This document shows positions 1-10,981 of a DNA stretch of 64,000 bases, in pieces (within the stretch, counting starts at the first letter, position 1; each line of letters begins with the position of its first letter). Location: the NCBI GenBank assembly GCA_002786065.1, contig NHNY01000013.1, positions 62,001 to 126,000 of the forward strand, in the 5' to 3' direction. Both the position numbers and the translations under genes were made by a program. The notes beneath the pieces were generated by a model. That model was not told the origin of the DNA. It saw nothing but the letters and a program-made list of their open reading frames with translations, and did not search any database. Source of the DNA: Microcyclospora pomicola. Lineage: Eukaryota; Ascomycota; Dothideomycetes; Capnodiales.

Positions 1-3000
1 ATGATGTTATAGAAGCTTTTCCACCCCATGGAAATGCTCAATATGCACCGCCACACGTAGATTCGAAGGTGAAGTACAGCATGCCTAAGTTTGTCCTATC
101 GACAACCCACGGAGTGCTCCCTCCATCAACAATCAACGACGAAGCCAGTGCACGCTTGAGTGACCTGGAATGGCCCTATATTCAATCACTAGCGGCACAT
201 TCGCAGCAAACTCTCAGGTCTGATGCTCGTTCAGTGCCCCACGCACTGGCCGCAAATGGTGGATTACATCTGATCTTCGCGAACGGGCGAGGTCTTAGCA
301 CAATCAGCCACGCTACTACTTCACTCATTCCTCTTCTCCGGATGCATACTCACGACGACAAGGAGACACATCTCGCAAAGTCATCCAGTAAGATCGTCGT
401 GCGAATGGCCGTGTGAAATTGAGTGGCTGCAACTTTCTGACTCCACGACTGTCGTCAACAAGTATGGCGGTGATATCATCCAGTATGAGTGGTTAGGTTG
501 GTACGCCATCGAGTGAGACATGACCTGATGTACACTTGCTATCTTGTGAACTTGTCTCTTATCCTAAGATGCTCAACACATATACTGTTATATCGGAAGC
601 TGGGAGGAATGGTCGCTAAATTGGCAAGAATCAGGCTTGGGATCCTGAACTTTATCTCTGGAGTGGAACACAGGGGTGGTCAAAGAGGCCGAAGCAAATT
701 ACGAGTCGAGAGGCTAGGCATTGAGGGGCAGCAGTCTGGATAGCTTCATCATCGTCACGCCTTGGTGTGAGAGTGAACCGTCGTAGTATCGAGCTGTCTC
801 TAGTCATCCTCATAGCCAAATGCCAATCTGAAGGATACGGTGTCTAATGATGACTCTGGTGTGCGTCAGCAACATGAACTCTATTTATCACGGTTTCGGA
901 AATGCTTTCCTGCGCCTGGCACTGTTGCGAGTCCGAAACCATACCGCAAGCTGCCACACCTTGTGTATCGCTGGTCATGAGGTGTGGTCCGGGATCTGGT
1001 CGTTCAACGATGTGATCACCTCAGCAGGCTGCAGAAGACCTGCTATAATAACGGAAGCTCTCGCGGGTGTGCCGCACATATAAGTGTCGTCAGGGTTGGG
1101 CAGGTGATGCGAGGGCATGGGTCAAGGATTCTATGTATCGGGGAGATGTGTTCCAAATCGACGGCGAATGGCTCGACACCAAGATATTGGAGCAGCAGGA
1201 TCATGAGGCGACCAAGGGAGGGTGAGTGGGAGAGAACTAGATCGGTCAGCATTTCTCGCGGCGTCTTCACACGCGAGGGAATGCTGGCGTTGTCACTAGC
1301 CCACGTGGAACTGCACGCCCAGGCACACCACGTTCGGTGGCTGCATCTCCACACCCATTCATGCTTGGATCTTTTCCCGAAAGTGGGATCTTCGGGCGCC
1401 GTGAGCATGCAGCGCATATGAGCAATTGATTGTCATCATTTGAAGTCATGGACAGTGTTTCATGCCTCACAAATCGTGAAAGCTGCCACGCGCATAAGGT
1501 GCGTTTCTCCTTGATCTTCGGATCTCGGTTTCCGGTGTCGTCGGCGCCGATGGCAGCGGGCCAATTGCTGGGCTGGAAAGCTACAGATCTGAAGCGTACG
1601 TTACCTTAGCAAGATACTAAAGTCAGTAGTGGCATCGTCACCTCGGGCTTGATAATATGCGGGAGTGTCACTATCTGACGCCCCAACGGTGATATAATGG
1701 TGGCGTTGACGGGCATCATTCGCGAAGGAATTTCAGACACGATCTATGCAGCCTGTGAGATGTGACTCCATGCAGTGTACGTGACGAGGATACATGATGA
1801 TGATGAGGTGCGGTCTACGTGCGACGCTATCCGCAATTTGGCCAGCACAGCGATAAAGCTCATCTCAGCTCCAGCTTCAGCTTCTCAGCTCCAGCTCCTT
1901 CAACTATCTCACGCCACTTCCGCCAATGCATGCAAGGCTGAGGTCGACACGAACTCTCTCATGGCTGTAGACTCCTTCTGTTTGATGAGTCCTGGGCACT
2001 GACTTCTCGTCCGCGCACGACCCAGCACTACCAAAAAGGGTGTGCGCTCTTGTCAGATCGGCTTCGGGCATCAACAGATCAGACAACTGGGCTGGAAAGG
2101 ATCATCACAACCCCCGAGAATGCACGAAGTCGGTGCTTGGGATGCTGATCGCGATTCTCCGACGCTTACGCTCGGCATCAGCTGAGCACTGTCCTCCTGC
2201 ACGGTAGCGAGCGAGCTCGAGTGGCTTGTTCAGAATCCTGCAACCCTCGACGTCTGACGGGAACGGAAGTGCTTGTTGATCCTACCAATATCCAGGCGCG
2301 AAGGAAGCGCCTGGTCCAAGAAGGTTCTCCCAGCGAAGCCACAGAATGCACACCGCCGGCCTGACCACTACGCCGCACCCTGCCAGACGTGCCGTCAGAT
2401 CTGGCAAGCCAGTCGAAATAGAGGACGAGCTAAGCCGACGGCGTGCCATAGGTTTGGGATCCGGGTTTGTGATGGAGTAAACATGCATCGATGTACTCGG
2501 ACCCTGCTCGAAGCTACGTACTACTGTACTGTAGTCTGTACTGAATCGTCTGGCGGAGCAGCCACCACGCAGTCAGGGCATGGTGGGCTCGGACGTCACG
2601 GCTCATCAGGCTATTTGCTGCCCCTTAGCTGCAGAGAAGGGCCGGCGGCGTTTGAAAGCGGCGTTTTGTACGCTACATCAAGCCCGTAACCTGACGCAGA
2701 CGCTTGACAGATGTATGCCGCCGGTGAGCTGACGACGTCTGACTGTCTCATGGTCGTTCCGGGACAAGGACCGCAGCATACTAATACTACATTGCTGCTG
2801 CTCCTTCCCGCATAGCTGACTGCCCTCTTCGATCATCTCTACTATCGCCTTCCATCATCGATCATTCTGCCGCACGTCATTGCAGGGAACTGGCCTGCAT
2901 CGTCTCCAGACCGTATCTGGCCCTTTGCGGCAGGATCCACCTGTATTTAACGATCGTCGCTATCGTGGCCCGATTGCAGATTGCTGTTGGAATACAAGGT

Positions 3001-3098
3001 GCCAGCGAATAAGAAGACATCGACGTGCCGTGCCTTTTGCTGTGCCACACCATCGCAACAACTTCCATCCGCCCAGATCACCACCCGTCTCACTCAAC
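1..3098. other. gene-poor left end
   Basis: No reading frame here gives a recognisable protein. All open frames are short, mutually overlapping and without family motifs. A short run built from AGCTC/AGCTT units lies at about 1858-1904. I see no terminal repeats, transposase or reverse transcriptase motifs. The stretch may be intergenic, may hold a regulatory region for the gene remnant to the right, or may be decayed sequence. Confidence 0.5.
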
Positions 3099-3776
3099 AT
3101 GACTACCACACTCTCATACACTCATCAACATTCTGTCGCGCCTGTGCGAACAATCCGGCATCGATCACGGCAGAGCTATCAGCCTATTCAAATTGATGTT
3201 CAGCGCATCCAAACTCACGGCATAGCCATCATGTCCCGAGAACTGCCCATTCCCAAGATCAACCAGATATATAGTCTCAACCAGGCACACGCAACCTTAC
3301 TACATTGTTGGAACAAGCTCTCTGCTTTCACTCGGGAACTTTCATCACCTGGTTCACTTACTGGCGGCCCCAGTTCATCTCTCGGCTTCAGGCTTGAATG
3401 TCAACAGTGGTTGGAACGCTGGGAACAAGCATTCAAGGAGTTTCTTTCCAATAGCTTGACCTCTATGACCCCTGAGGACATATCTCAATGCCGGGTTCTG
3501 AAAGCAAACCACCTGGTCTGTACGATCCTTGCTGGGTCGACCACATCCGAGGCGAACGCATTCGAGACCGAATTTCAAGCCATTACAGAACTCGCCGGTG
3601 CTGTACTTCGAAGCCGGCATGCGCCAGACTCACCTCAAAGCTCGCAAACACGGGAAGACGACCACATCTCGAGCGGGCTTGATGTGAGAGAGCCTCTCAA
3701 TGTGGTCGTCTTGCGCTGCAGAGAACGACGCATTGCCAGCCGGGCCAACGAACTTCTCACCCGTTATTACAAATGA
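3099..3776 (+). pseudogene. zinc-cluster transcription factor C-terminal-like remnant
   Basis: An ATG at 3099 opens a 225-residue frame. From about residue 55 it resembles the C-terminal regulatory part of fungal Zn2Cys6 transcription factors: a LNQAH helix, a hydrophobic W..L helix pair, the segment CRVLKANHLV, and near the end PLNVVVLRCRERRIASRA, which matches the usual 'P-L-x-x-V-A-x-R-C-R-D' element. No Cys6 zinc cluster is found in the frame or in the 3 kb upstream, so the DNA-binding half is missing. The frame also stops soon after the RCR element, earlier than in full-length relatives. It is more likely a truncated relic than a working regulator. An unseen upstream exon cannot be excluded. 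Confidence 0.5.
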
Positions 3777-6700
3777 CTACACACTAGTTGAGCATACATT
3801 GGGATACATCGATCACGCCAACTCATCGCATTTGGACTCTTTATCCCAGACTGACTTCGCTGGACAATGCCGATCCAATGAAGACCCCTCGGCCCATTAC
3901 AATTTTCGAGGAGACCTCCATTAGAACCTTCAGTCTTAAGACCGACTTGTGTTCCGTTTCATGATGGACCTTATACAGACGCAAGCCTGAATTTGCATTC
4001 CAATCTTCTGTTTTTCGATTTTTGCATGGGGTTTATGCGTGGCGTTCAAGGAACATTTTATCCGCTGAATTCTCTGTGTTTATGTTGCGGGATGATACCA
4101 ATTCTGACAGCGTTGCGATGAAACCTTTCTATTTTGCAGCATGGAAGACATCACTTGTTGACGTCCTCGCATCCTACCAACCTACCATCTCTAACGATAT
4201 ATCCTTACACCTTCCACTTTTACATTGCTTGCTTTTTCCAGACCTTTTTCTTTGTCTGCTCCACAAGTCCTAACGCCCGTGCCGCACATCACATCCTCGC
4301 CTGCCATCGGCAACTTGTCAGCCGCACGCCCCAACTCGTGATCGAATCCTTCAGGACCCTTGTTTGTCACGCTCTGGTCTGTCTTGTTCAGATGGATGAC
4401 CCGAGCATGCCGTCTTAGTAACACAACATCAGGTATCAGCGCACCAACAAGGGATGCTTGATGAGTGATCCCTCTCGTAGCAGGTCAGCAACCCAAGATT
4501 GGCACTTCCTTCTCCATCGTGTTCAGCAAATACAATGTGCGCATGTGATCTGTCTCTCAAATAGAAGAGACCGAGGACCCCGATCACAGTGCTGACATGG
4601 CCGATCATTCTCAAACCGGACACCAGTGAAGTGATCGTCACCAACAAACACTCCAACCAAACGAGAAAGAGTCATTGGAGCACAGGGTCGTTACCATCAT
4701 CAGTATGCGCCAATTCGTCCGTTTCAGCAGAGACCCAGCACATCCTCCATCCTCCTGACAGCTGCAGCGCCCGGATCATCGCACCTGTTCCTATCTCACG
4801 TTCGTACGTGCGTCTACATCATAGTACCATTTCCCTTCTCCTCTGCTCCCACGGGACCGAAAGGGAAAAGTTTGCGCGCGCAGAGAAAGAATCCCTGTCA
4901 CCGAGGTATCGATCTGAAACTTTCCAGATCGAGAAATCCAGCACTCGCCTTTCGCGGCGTGTACGCGCCGTAGACTGGCTTCCGGAGGCGCAATTGCAGA
5001 ACTCCACGCCTCCGAATCATGTATACCGTGCCCGTGAAATGACGAGCTTACATGATTTCTTTGTGCAAATCTACCGTGACCATTACTGCTTCACGGGCTA
5101 TACTGGATGATCATGAGCGACGATCAGTAGTGCTAAGATTCGCTTGAAATGTCATTGCTAGACGAGAGCAGCAGGTGATTGTGCGCGGATGTAACGACGT
5201 TGCACGATGTCGGTTTCGCTGGCCGCTGTATTTTGCACCAGTGGTTATGCATACTATTCCGGAGATGGAGTACTGAAAGACCTTTTACCGGTGAGTGTGA
5301 AGCTGTACTGGACTGCGAAAGGGGTGGGAGATCTTCATCTTGGAAGGATTCTCACGTCATATTGTTGGTGCTATGAACTCTCTCTACTCACAACAGCGAT
5401 GGATCCAGCTTCCGCTTCAAGTGGAACCGAGGACTTCGCTTCAGCTCGTTGCTGCTGACGAAATCGAGCGTATAGCCGAGTGAGATCTCGGGTCGCGAAA
5501 GCTGCGTCTCTAGATATCGTCCACCATTCGCGAGACTGTTGCTCCCAGCCGACTCACGAATAGCAGTCTGTGTCCACGGCAGCTCGCGGTTCGAAAATTG
5601 AACTATATCTGTCACGCCGTACTCAACCAGTGGTTTTAGGGGGATGAATACGAATCCTTCAATACATGTCGAATATGTTTCAGCTCCACAGTAGGGTTGC
5701 GTTCTTCGCATCTCACCTTTGCTTCAACTGGACAAAGATCGTGCTGGTGCAGATCTGAAACATACGTCTCGTACAATATACTGTATGGTTGTCGCCCTAA
5801 CGGCATGCAAGGTCTGGGTGCTTTGCGGCTCCTGGCCAAACTCTGCGTTGCGGTCGCTGGAAACCTTTCTCGTGTCTATCGAAAGGTTAGATTGACAGTC
5901 AGAATGCACAGGGTCGCAGAGCACCTCGAACGTCGACTCTTTCTTGCTACGAGCCTATGGCATTACATCTAAGTCATTCACTCAAATCATCTCCGTGGCG
6001 AAGAGGATCCTTGAAGGTGTCAACAAATGCACCGTACCAAAACCGATACGTAAAGATGGCCTGTGGAAGGATTGCATAGGTGGGACCACTTGTTCCCGAC
6101 TTGACCATCGACGTCTCGCCTTAGGAGTGCCATCTTACGGACATCACCTTACTGCCTCGCGATCATGCAATGTGTCGTTGCGCGGCACACAATCGGTCTC
6201 GAAACTATGGCCATAGTCAGCTATCGTATGTATCATGACTCATCAGTGCAGCGAAACGTTCTTCGAGATCGCTTGACAACCCCTGGCTACGCTGAACAGG
6301 ATGAAGAAGTGACCGACGGAACAGAATCGGCCATTCATCGGCACGTTGCGTTGACAGAGAGATCCTTCGAGCACTGCGCCCAATCACTTCCAACTTCAGC
6401 CCTACAACGACACGCCACGAAGTCCTCTCCAGCCTCTCCCGGACATCTGCTCGCAGGATCGTCCTGACAAACGAGTGTCTCAGATGTCAGATCCTTGGGA
6501 CGAATCCTCCCGTCCAACATCCTGGTATAGTCTCTAAAAGCAAAAGCCAGGCGGGGTGAGACGAGACTACTCTACAGCGACCTAGCGAGGGTCTAGCAAT
6601 GCTTGGCGCTGATGTTCCTTCAAGCCCTTCCCGCCTTGCGCTTACGTTCTGATTCACGATGCAAGCTCCCATCGTTTCCAGGTCTTGGCTCTTGGTTCAT

Positions 6701-7739
6701 TCTTGGACGGCTGGCTGGGACGCTGCTGGACATGAACCGGATGATATCATGACGACGACGTCGCTCGCAATCGGATCACGAGTGTAGTTTCCTGGAACGG
6801 ACATATCTCCGATGCGGCCAGTTCACGATGTCCAGTCTCATGCTGCCATAGTGCATTCCCAAGCGCGTTCCGCTGCAATGCTCTCACCGCGCTCTGCCCC
6901 AGGAGACCGGACCACAAGACGCGATCCATCGTCTAGTCAAAGCAGGGAGGACGGCGGATGACCTGACCTGCGACCCTCGCAAGGATTGCGTCGCGAAGCT
7001 TGCCACGTCTGCTTAGGAGCTCATCAATCCTACGAGCCTGGCACAATCCTCCAGACCGAGAAAGTGATGTTCGACGAGGCGAGCCAGACGTTCTAGGGTA
7101 CGAGTCACTACTGTTGCAGGATGTGCCACATCGCCGTAAGATACCGCTTCTAGCATCCTTCCATGCCGTCGAGCAACATGGACAAAGGACGCCCCGTGGC
7201 TGTTTGGTGGCACACCGACTCCATGCCACCGGGTGAGGCGGACGCAGGTGGTATGCTTACATCTTTCGACAGCCGCGTCGTGACCAAGAGAGCGCCGTGG
7301 CGTTTCCACTACGGGCGAATGGGTGAGGTGGTGCATACGGTGTGCTCTGGGGTCTTCGTGTAGAGACCTGTACAGATATAGATTCGCTCGAACTGCTAGT
7401 TGGGTCGCTGGCCGCGTGGTACATGCAAGAATACTGACCTATAGTCTCCGCTTACGTTCATGCTGCATCCTGACCAAGAGTGGCAGCGATATGGCCAGTG
7501 ATACAGTAATAGCAGCACCATCATTTGAGACTTGGAGTGTTTGGCGGCCCCAAATTTGCACCGCACACGAAAGGCTTGTTGAGAGAGATGCCTATTCAAC
7601 ATGGCTTTCAAAAAGGCAGTCTCGGGACACATTGAGCCGCACATTACGTGTTGACTGCTTCTATATTCTTACTCTATGTAGACGTCGCGGTCATCAACAT
7701 TTTCCGGCAGGGTCAAAAGGTGGGAGCAGAGCGAATCCA
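3777..7739. other. gene-poor region with coding-like scraps
   Basis: Nearly 4 kb without a gene I can name. The minus-strand frame at 5388-5711 has protein-like composition (for example GYTLDFVSSNELKR and LKPLVEYGVTDIVQFSN) and is followed by a possible donor GTGAGT, so it may be an exon or relic of an unrecognised gene. The remaining frames in all six phases look like random sequence. No transposon motifs were seen. Confidence 0.35.
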
Positions 7740-8855
7740 TCACCAGCTCACGATTCCTCTCTCTCGGTCAAAGCCACCGCGTAGTTGGCTTTCAGGCTTG
7801 ACGACCTTGCCTTGCAACACCGTGTAGCGTATGATGTTCTCGCAATCCTCCGGCTTGACACGAGCCAGCCAGATGCATTGCGCCGCCTCTCCCTGCAGGG
7901 TATCCTTGGCCTTCCCACCGACAAGCAGCGAGCTGTCATTCTCGGCACCTTCTACAGCAACAGCGGTGTCCATCTGCTCAACAACACTTCTGCTTACGTT
8001 GGCGCGCCGGTACACCATCATGTTGGCACTGTACTTGTGACCTCCCACATGACTGATGAAGTATATCCCCACTCCTCCCGGGCGCTCATCATGAAGGTCT
8101 CGATATAGCCCCAGCGGCCGCAGATGTCGCTCGAGCTCTTTGCGCAGGAGCGGTGCAGACTGCCCGCACCGCGCGTCGCGCGTCGCTTGCGAGCAGAGGA
8201 GGATCAGGTACTTGTGCGGGCAGGACTTGAGCTGGAGACTGGCGGGCAGTGCGGCCGACGTGATGGGCTCGTTGAGGAGCGCGGAGGTATTGGTGGGCGC
8301 CGTGTTGATGATCGACCGTATCAGCTCCGGCACCGTCGCCGGCGTGACGTTGTCCACCCACTGGAACGTCGGCAGCAGCAGCACGCGCGTCGGGCGATGC
8401 TGGCCGTACGGCCCTACGTCCTCGCCCTCATGATCCGGCGTCGGGATGTTGGTGGCGCTGAGCATGAGCTTGCCGCCCTGCACGGCGTCGCGGTGCTTGC
8501 CCACCGCCTCCATCACACTGCCCGGCTCATCCTCCACATCCCGCACCCAGTCCGTCTTGCCCGTCGCGACCAGCAGATGTCGACTCCAGCCCTTGATCTC
8601 GCCGTAGAGCTTGTCTACCTCGTCGATCTCGAATTTGCGCGGGTAGGTCACGGTGCAGGTCGCGCAGTCGTGCAGGCACTCTTCGCCATCGACCTCTAGG
8701 GCCGTTTTGGGGAAGAGCGCCGCGACGGCCTTGGCGGTGTTGAAGCCGTCCGGACGAGGAACGGTCCCATCGCCGTTGGTGTTTTGTGAGCCGTTCAGAC
8801 CCAATTTGTCTGTCGTCGAGCGGAGGAGGGAGAGCATCTTTCCACCGGGCGACAT
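7740..8855 (-). CDS. Apd1-type thioredoxin-like [2Fe-2S] protein
   Basis: Single-exon gene, 371 residues, of the sucrase/ferredoxin-like family (yeast Apd1 and Aim32). The N-terminal part has ECLHDCATCTVTYPRKF (around residues 59-75), typical of Apd1-like proteins. The C-terminal thioredoxin-like domain has C221-x8-C230 in CSQATRDARCG and H269-x3-H273 in HVGGHKY. These have the spacing of the two Cys and two His that hold the [2Fe-2S] cluster in Apd1. Family knowledge points to a cytosolic iron-sulfur protein linked to redox stress; the exact reaction is not established. A second Met at residue 7 is an alternative start. It is transcribed away from the next gene, with 606 bp between their starts. 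Confidence 0.9.
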   Translation of the reverse strand: MSPGGKMLSLLRSTTDKLGLNGSQNTNGDGTVPRPDGFNTAKAVAALFPKTALEVDGEECLHDCATCTVTYPRKFEIDEVDKLYGEIKGWSRHLLVATGKTDWVRDVEDEPGSVMEAVGKHRDAVQGGKLMLSATNIPTPDHEGEDVGPYGQHRPTRVLLLPTFQWVDNVTPATVPELIRSIINTAPTNTSALLNEPITSAALPASLQLKSCPHKYLILLCSQATRDARCGQSAPLLRKELERHLRPLGLYRDLHDERPGGVGIYFISHVGGHKYSANMMVYRRANVSRSVVEQMDTAVAVEGAENDSSLLVGGKAKDTLQGEAAQCIWLARVKPEDCENIIRYTVLQGKVVKPESQLRGGFDRERGIVSW

Positions 8856-9461
8856 TTTTTCGAGCGCGGCTGCAGATAGGGCGCTGCTCGATCTGATAAG
8901 GGATTGACAGCGTCGGATAATCAGCCGGAACGTGTCCCGCGCGCTGCGCGGCTTCGATCGATCTTTGGCGGGGGACGGCTTATGAGATTATCCTCACACT
9001 GCCGTCTATCGATCGATGATTGCAGTGACACGGCACCAAGAAACTGGATTACGACAGAAGGTTGTCGAGGTCGTGCTGCTGACGACTTTATGTACGACAA
9101 CACGACTGACACAGTGAGGTGATGATTGGCTTTGGTCAAGGAGGCATCGGTCAGCCGAAGCCATTCTCCGAGACACCCCGGCCGAAGCTCGACCTCGCTC
9201 GGTGTTAACTGCAGGCCATCCTAGAGCACATCTTCCGATACATTTCAAAGAACCAGGCAGTTCTATAGGTGTATGAGACTTTACCAAGCAAGTAGCCACC
9301 CCAGGCTCATGTCATGAGTATCTGTAGGAAGCCGGGAATATTCACTTGCGCGGCACTCACGAACGCTAGGGAAACGTTGACTTGATCTACCCACATACCT
9401 CAGTATCAGGAGCATCTGTCGCCATGAGTCGGTCCAACCGAAATACTATCCAAGACTTCCC
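8856..9461. promoter_or_regulatory. shared divergent promoter region
   Basis: A 606-bp gap between the start codons of the Apd1-type gene (leftward) and the OB-motif gene (rightward). It must hold both promoters. I see no clear TATA box or known binding site, and no gene. Confidence 0.4.
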
Positions 9462-10592
9462 ATGGCCAAAGTCATCTTCCTGACCGGAGCACCCAAGTCT
9501 ACGTCGCTGGAATGGGATGAGGCTTGCATGCTCCAGCACTTCCAGGCGCCGGTCCAACGATTTCTCAGCGGGAAAGAAGAACAAGAACATGAACAGGGGC
9601 TATCATCAACATCGTCATCCTCGAACTCAACCCCGTTCGTGATTCCCAAATGGCGGCTCGTGCCCTGCCATGCATCGATAGATGCCAATGCCACGCCACC
9701 CTCCATCACCCAGCTGGTCCCTGAACCAGGCACGGCCGCCCACCTCGACTTCCTCGAGCACTCCCTCGCCCTGCTAGACGGCGACGACACCACACTAATC
9801 TCCTTCTCCACCGCCACCACCGAGGACGAGACCATCACCTTCTCCGTTTCCAGCAGCACATCCCCCACCATCCCCTCCGTGCACGCCACCCCTCTCACCA
9901 CCACTCTCCTCCCCATCACCCCTCTAAGCACCCTGCCCAGCGCCCCATACCTCCTCTCCCTCCACCCGCAAACCCTAACCATCACCCTCCTCGCCGCCGT
10001 CATCCACGCCGCACCCTCCCGCACCATCCCTCTCCGCCGCCAGCACCCTCCCACCACCAAGCAAATCCACGAGCTGCTACTCGGCGACGAGACGCGCGCC
10101 AACTTCGCCGTGACGTTCTGGTTTCCCGCGGAAGACGTAGATGGCGACGGCGCGCACCCGCCACATCCGAAGCGGCAGCGTCAGGGTCCAGCGACAAATG
10201 TGCGGCTGGAGGAGCTGCGGCTCGAGACGGAGCGGCTGCGCGTCCGGGTGGCGGGGCTCAGGACGGGGGATGTAGTGCTGATGCAGAACGTCGCGCTGCG
10301 GGAGTGGCGGGGCGTGGTGTACGGGGCGAGTCTGGAGGGGCGGATAGGGCGGACTCGGTCGAAGGTGCGGGTGTTCGGGGAGAGGGAAGGCGGTGGCGAG
10401 GATGGTGGCGATGAGCGAGCGCTGCCGGATGCGGTGTGGAATAAACTGACGAGGGTGAGACGGTGGCGGGATGAGTTTGTTGGGCGAGGGCAAGGGCAGG
10501 GGACGATGGGAGATGAGATGGAGGGATTAGACGGCGACAGAACAGGTGGAGAGGATCTACCGGTCGATGGAACGCAGATCGGGCAGATGTGA
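9462..10592 (+). CDS. hypothetical protein with OB-fold-like motif
   Basis: Single-exon frame of 376 residues starting MAKVIFLTG, in a good start context (TTCCCATGG). The N-terminal half is rich in Ser, Thr and Pro with short conserved-looking patches. The C-terminal half carries a helix rich in Glu, Leu and Arg (LEELRLETERLRVRV) followed by TGDVVLMQNVALREWRGVVYG. That pattern resembles a beta-barrel strand set seen in OB-fold, RPA-like proteins, but I cannot assign a family. The tail is rich in Gly and Asp. High GC and biased codon use leave long open frames on the opposite strand, which I treat as shadows. The function is unknown; a nucleic-acid-binding role is only a guess. Confidence 0.65.
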   Translation: MAKVIFLTGAPKSTSLEWDEACMLQHFQAPVQRFLSGKEEQEHEQGLSSTSSSSNSTPFVIPKWRLVPCHASIDANATPPSITQLVPEPGTAAHLDFLEHSLALLDGDDTTLISFSTATTEDETITFSVSSSTSPTIPSVHATPLTTTLLPITPLSTLPSAPYLLSLHPQTLTITLLAAVIHAAPSRTIPLRRQHPPTTKQIHELLLGDETRANFAVTFWFPAEDVDGDGAHPPHPKRQRQGPATNVRLEELRLETERLRVRVAGLRTGDVVLMQNVALREWRGVVYGASLEGRIGRTRSKVRVFGEREGGGEDGGDERALPDAVWNKLTRVRRWRDEFVGRGQGQGTMGDEMEGLDGDRTGGEDLPVDGTQIGQM

Positions 10593-10981
10593 GTAAGGTT
10601 GGGATGTGGAAGCTGGGTCTCTGTACGATAGAATTACGCTGAACTCTGTGCTTCATCATCACTGCGTGTCGAAGGCTCGATAATGAGACTAAGAAATCCT
10701 CGTCGTGATGTAGAGCTTTCGTCAGCCCTAACCTGCGCGGAAATGCAGCAGAAACTCCTTTTCCACGTGCTCCCGCTTCAACAACTCAGCCCAGTAGTCC
10801 GCGAAAGTCACTTTTACACAATTTCACAAACAGAACTGCCATTGATGCTCCCTTTTTGCCGCCATTGCTGCCGCCATTGCTCCCTGCCGCTGCTACCAGC
10901 GCTGCCACAATGCCACACACAAAATGCTGATTAATACTCACCTGGTGATTGACGTCGATGACAGAGGCTGAAACCTTCATC
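10593..10981. other. convergent intergenic region
   Basis: About 390 bp between two convergent genes. On the minus strand, roughly 10733-10811, a frame reads FADYWAELLKREHVEKEF and looks coding. A consensus donor (CAG followed by GTGAGTATT) lies upstream of it at about 10942. This could be a terminal exon of the neighbouring leucine-rich-repeat gene or a relic; I could not join it in phase. Confidence 0.3.

Noticed and set aside
1-7739. Possible mobile element or virus-like element in the gene-poor left end
   Set aside because: No terminal repeats, polymerase, integrase, transposase or capsid-like motifs could be seen, and base composition is like the remainder of the window.
9446-10662. Long minus-strand frames opposite the OB-motif gene
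   Set aside because: They are Arg/Pro/Trp-rich shadows caused by the high GC of the sense gene.
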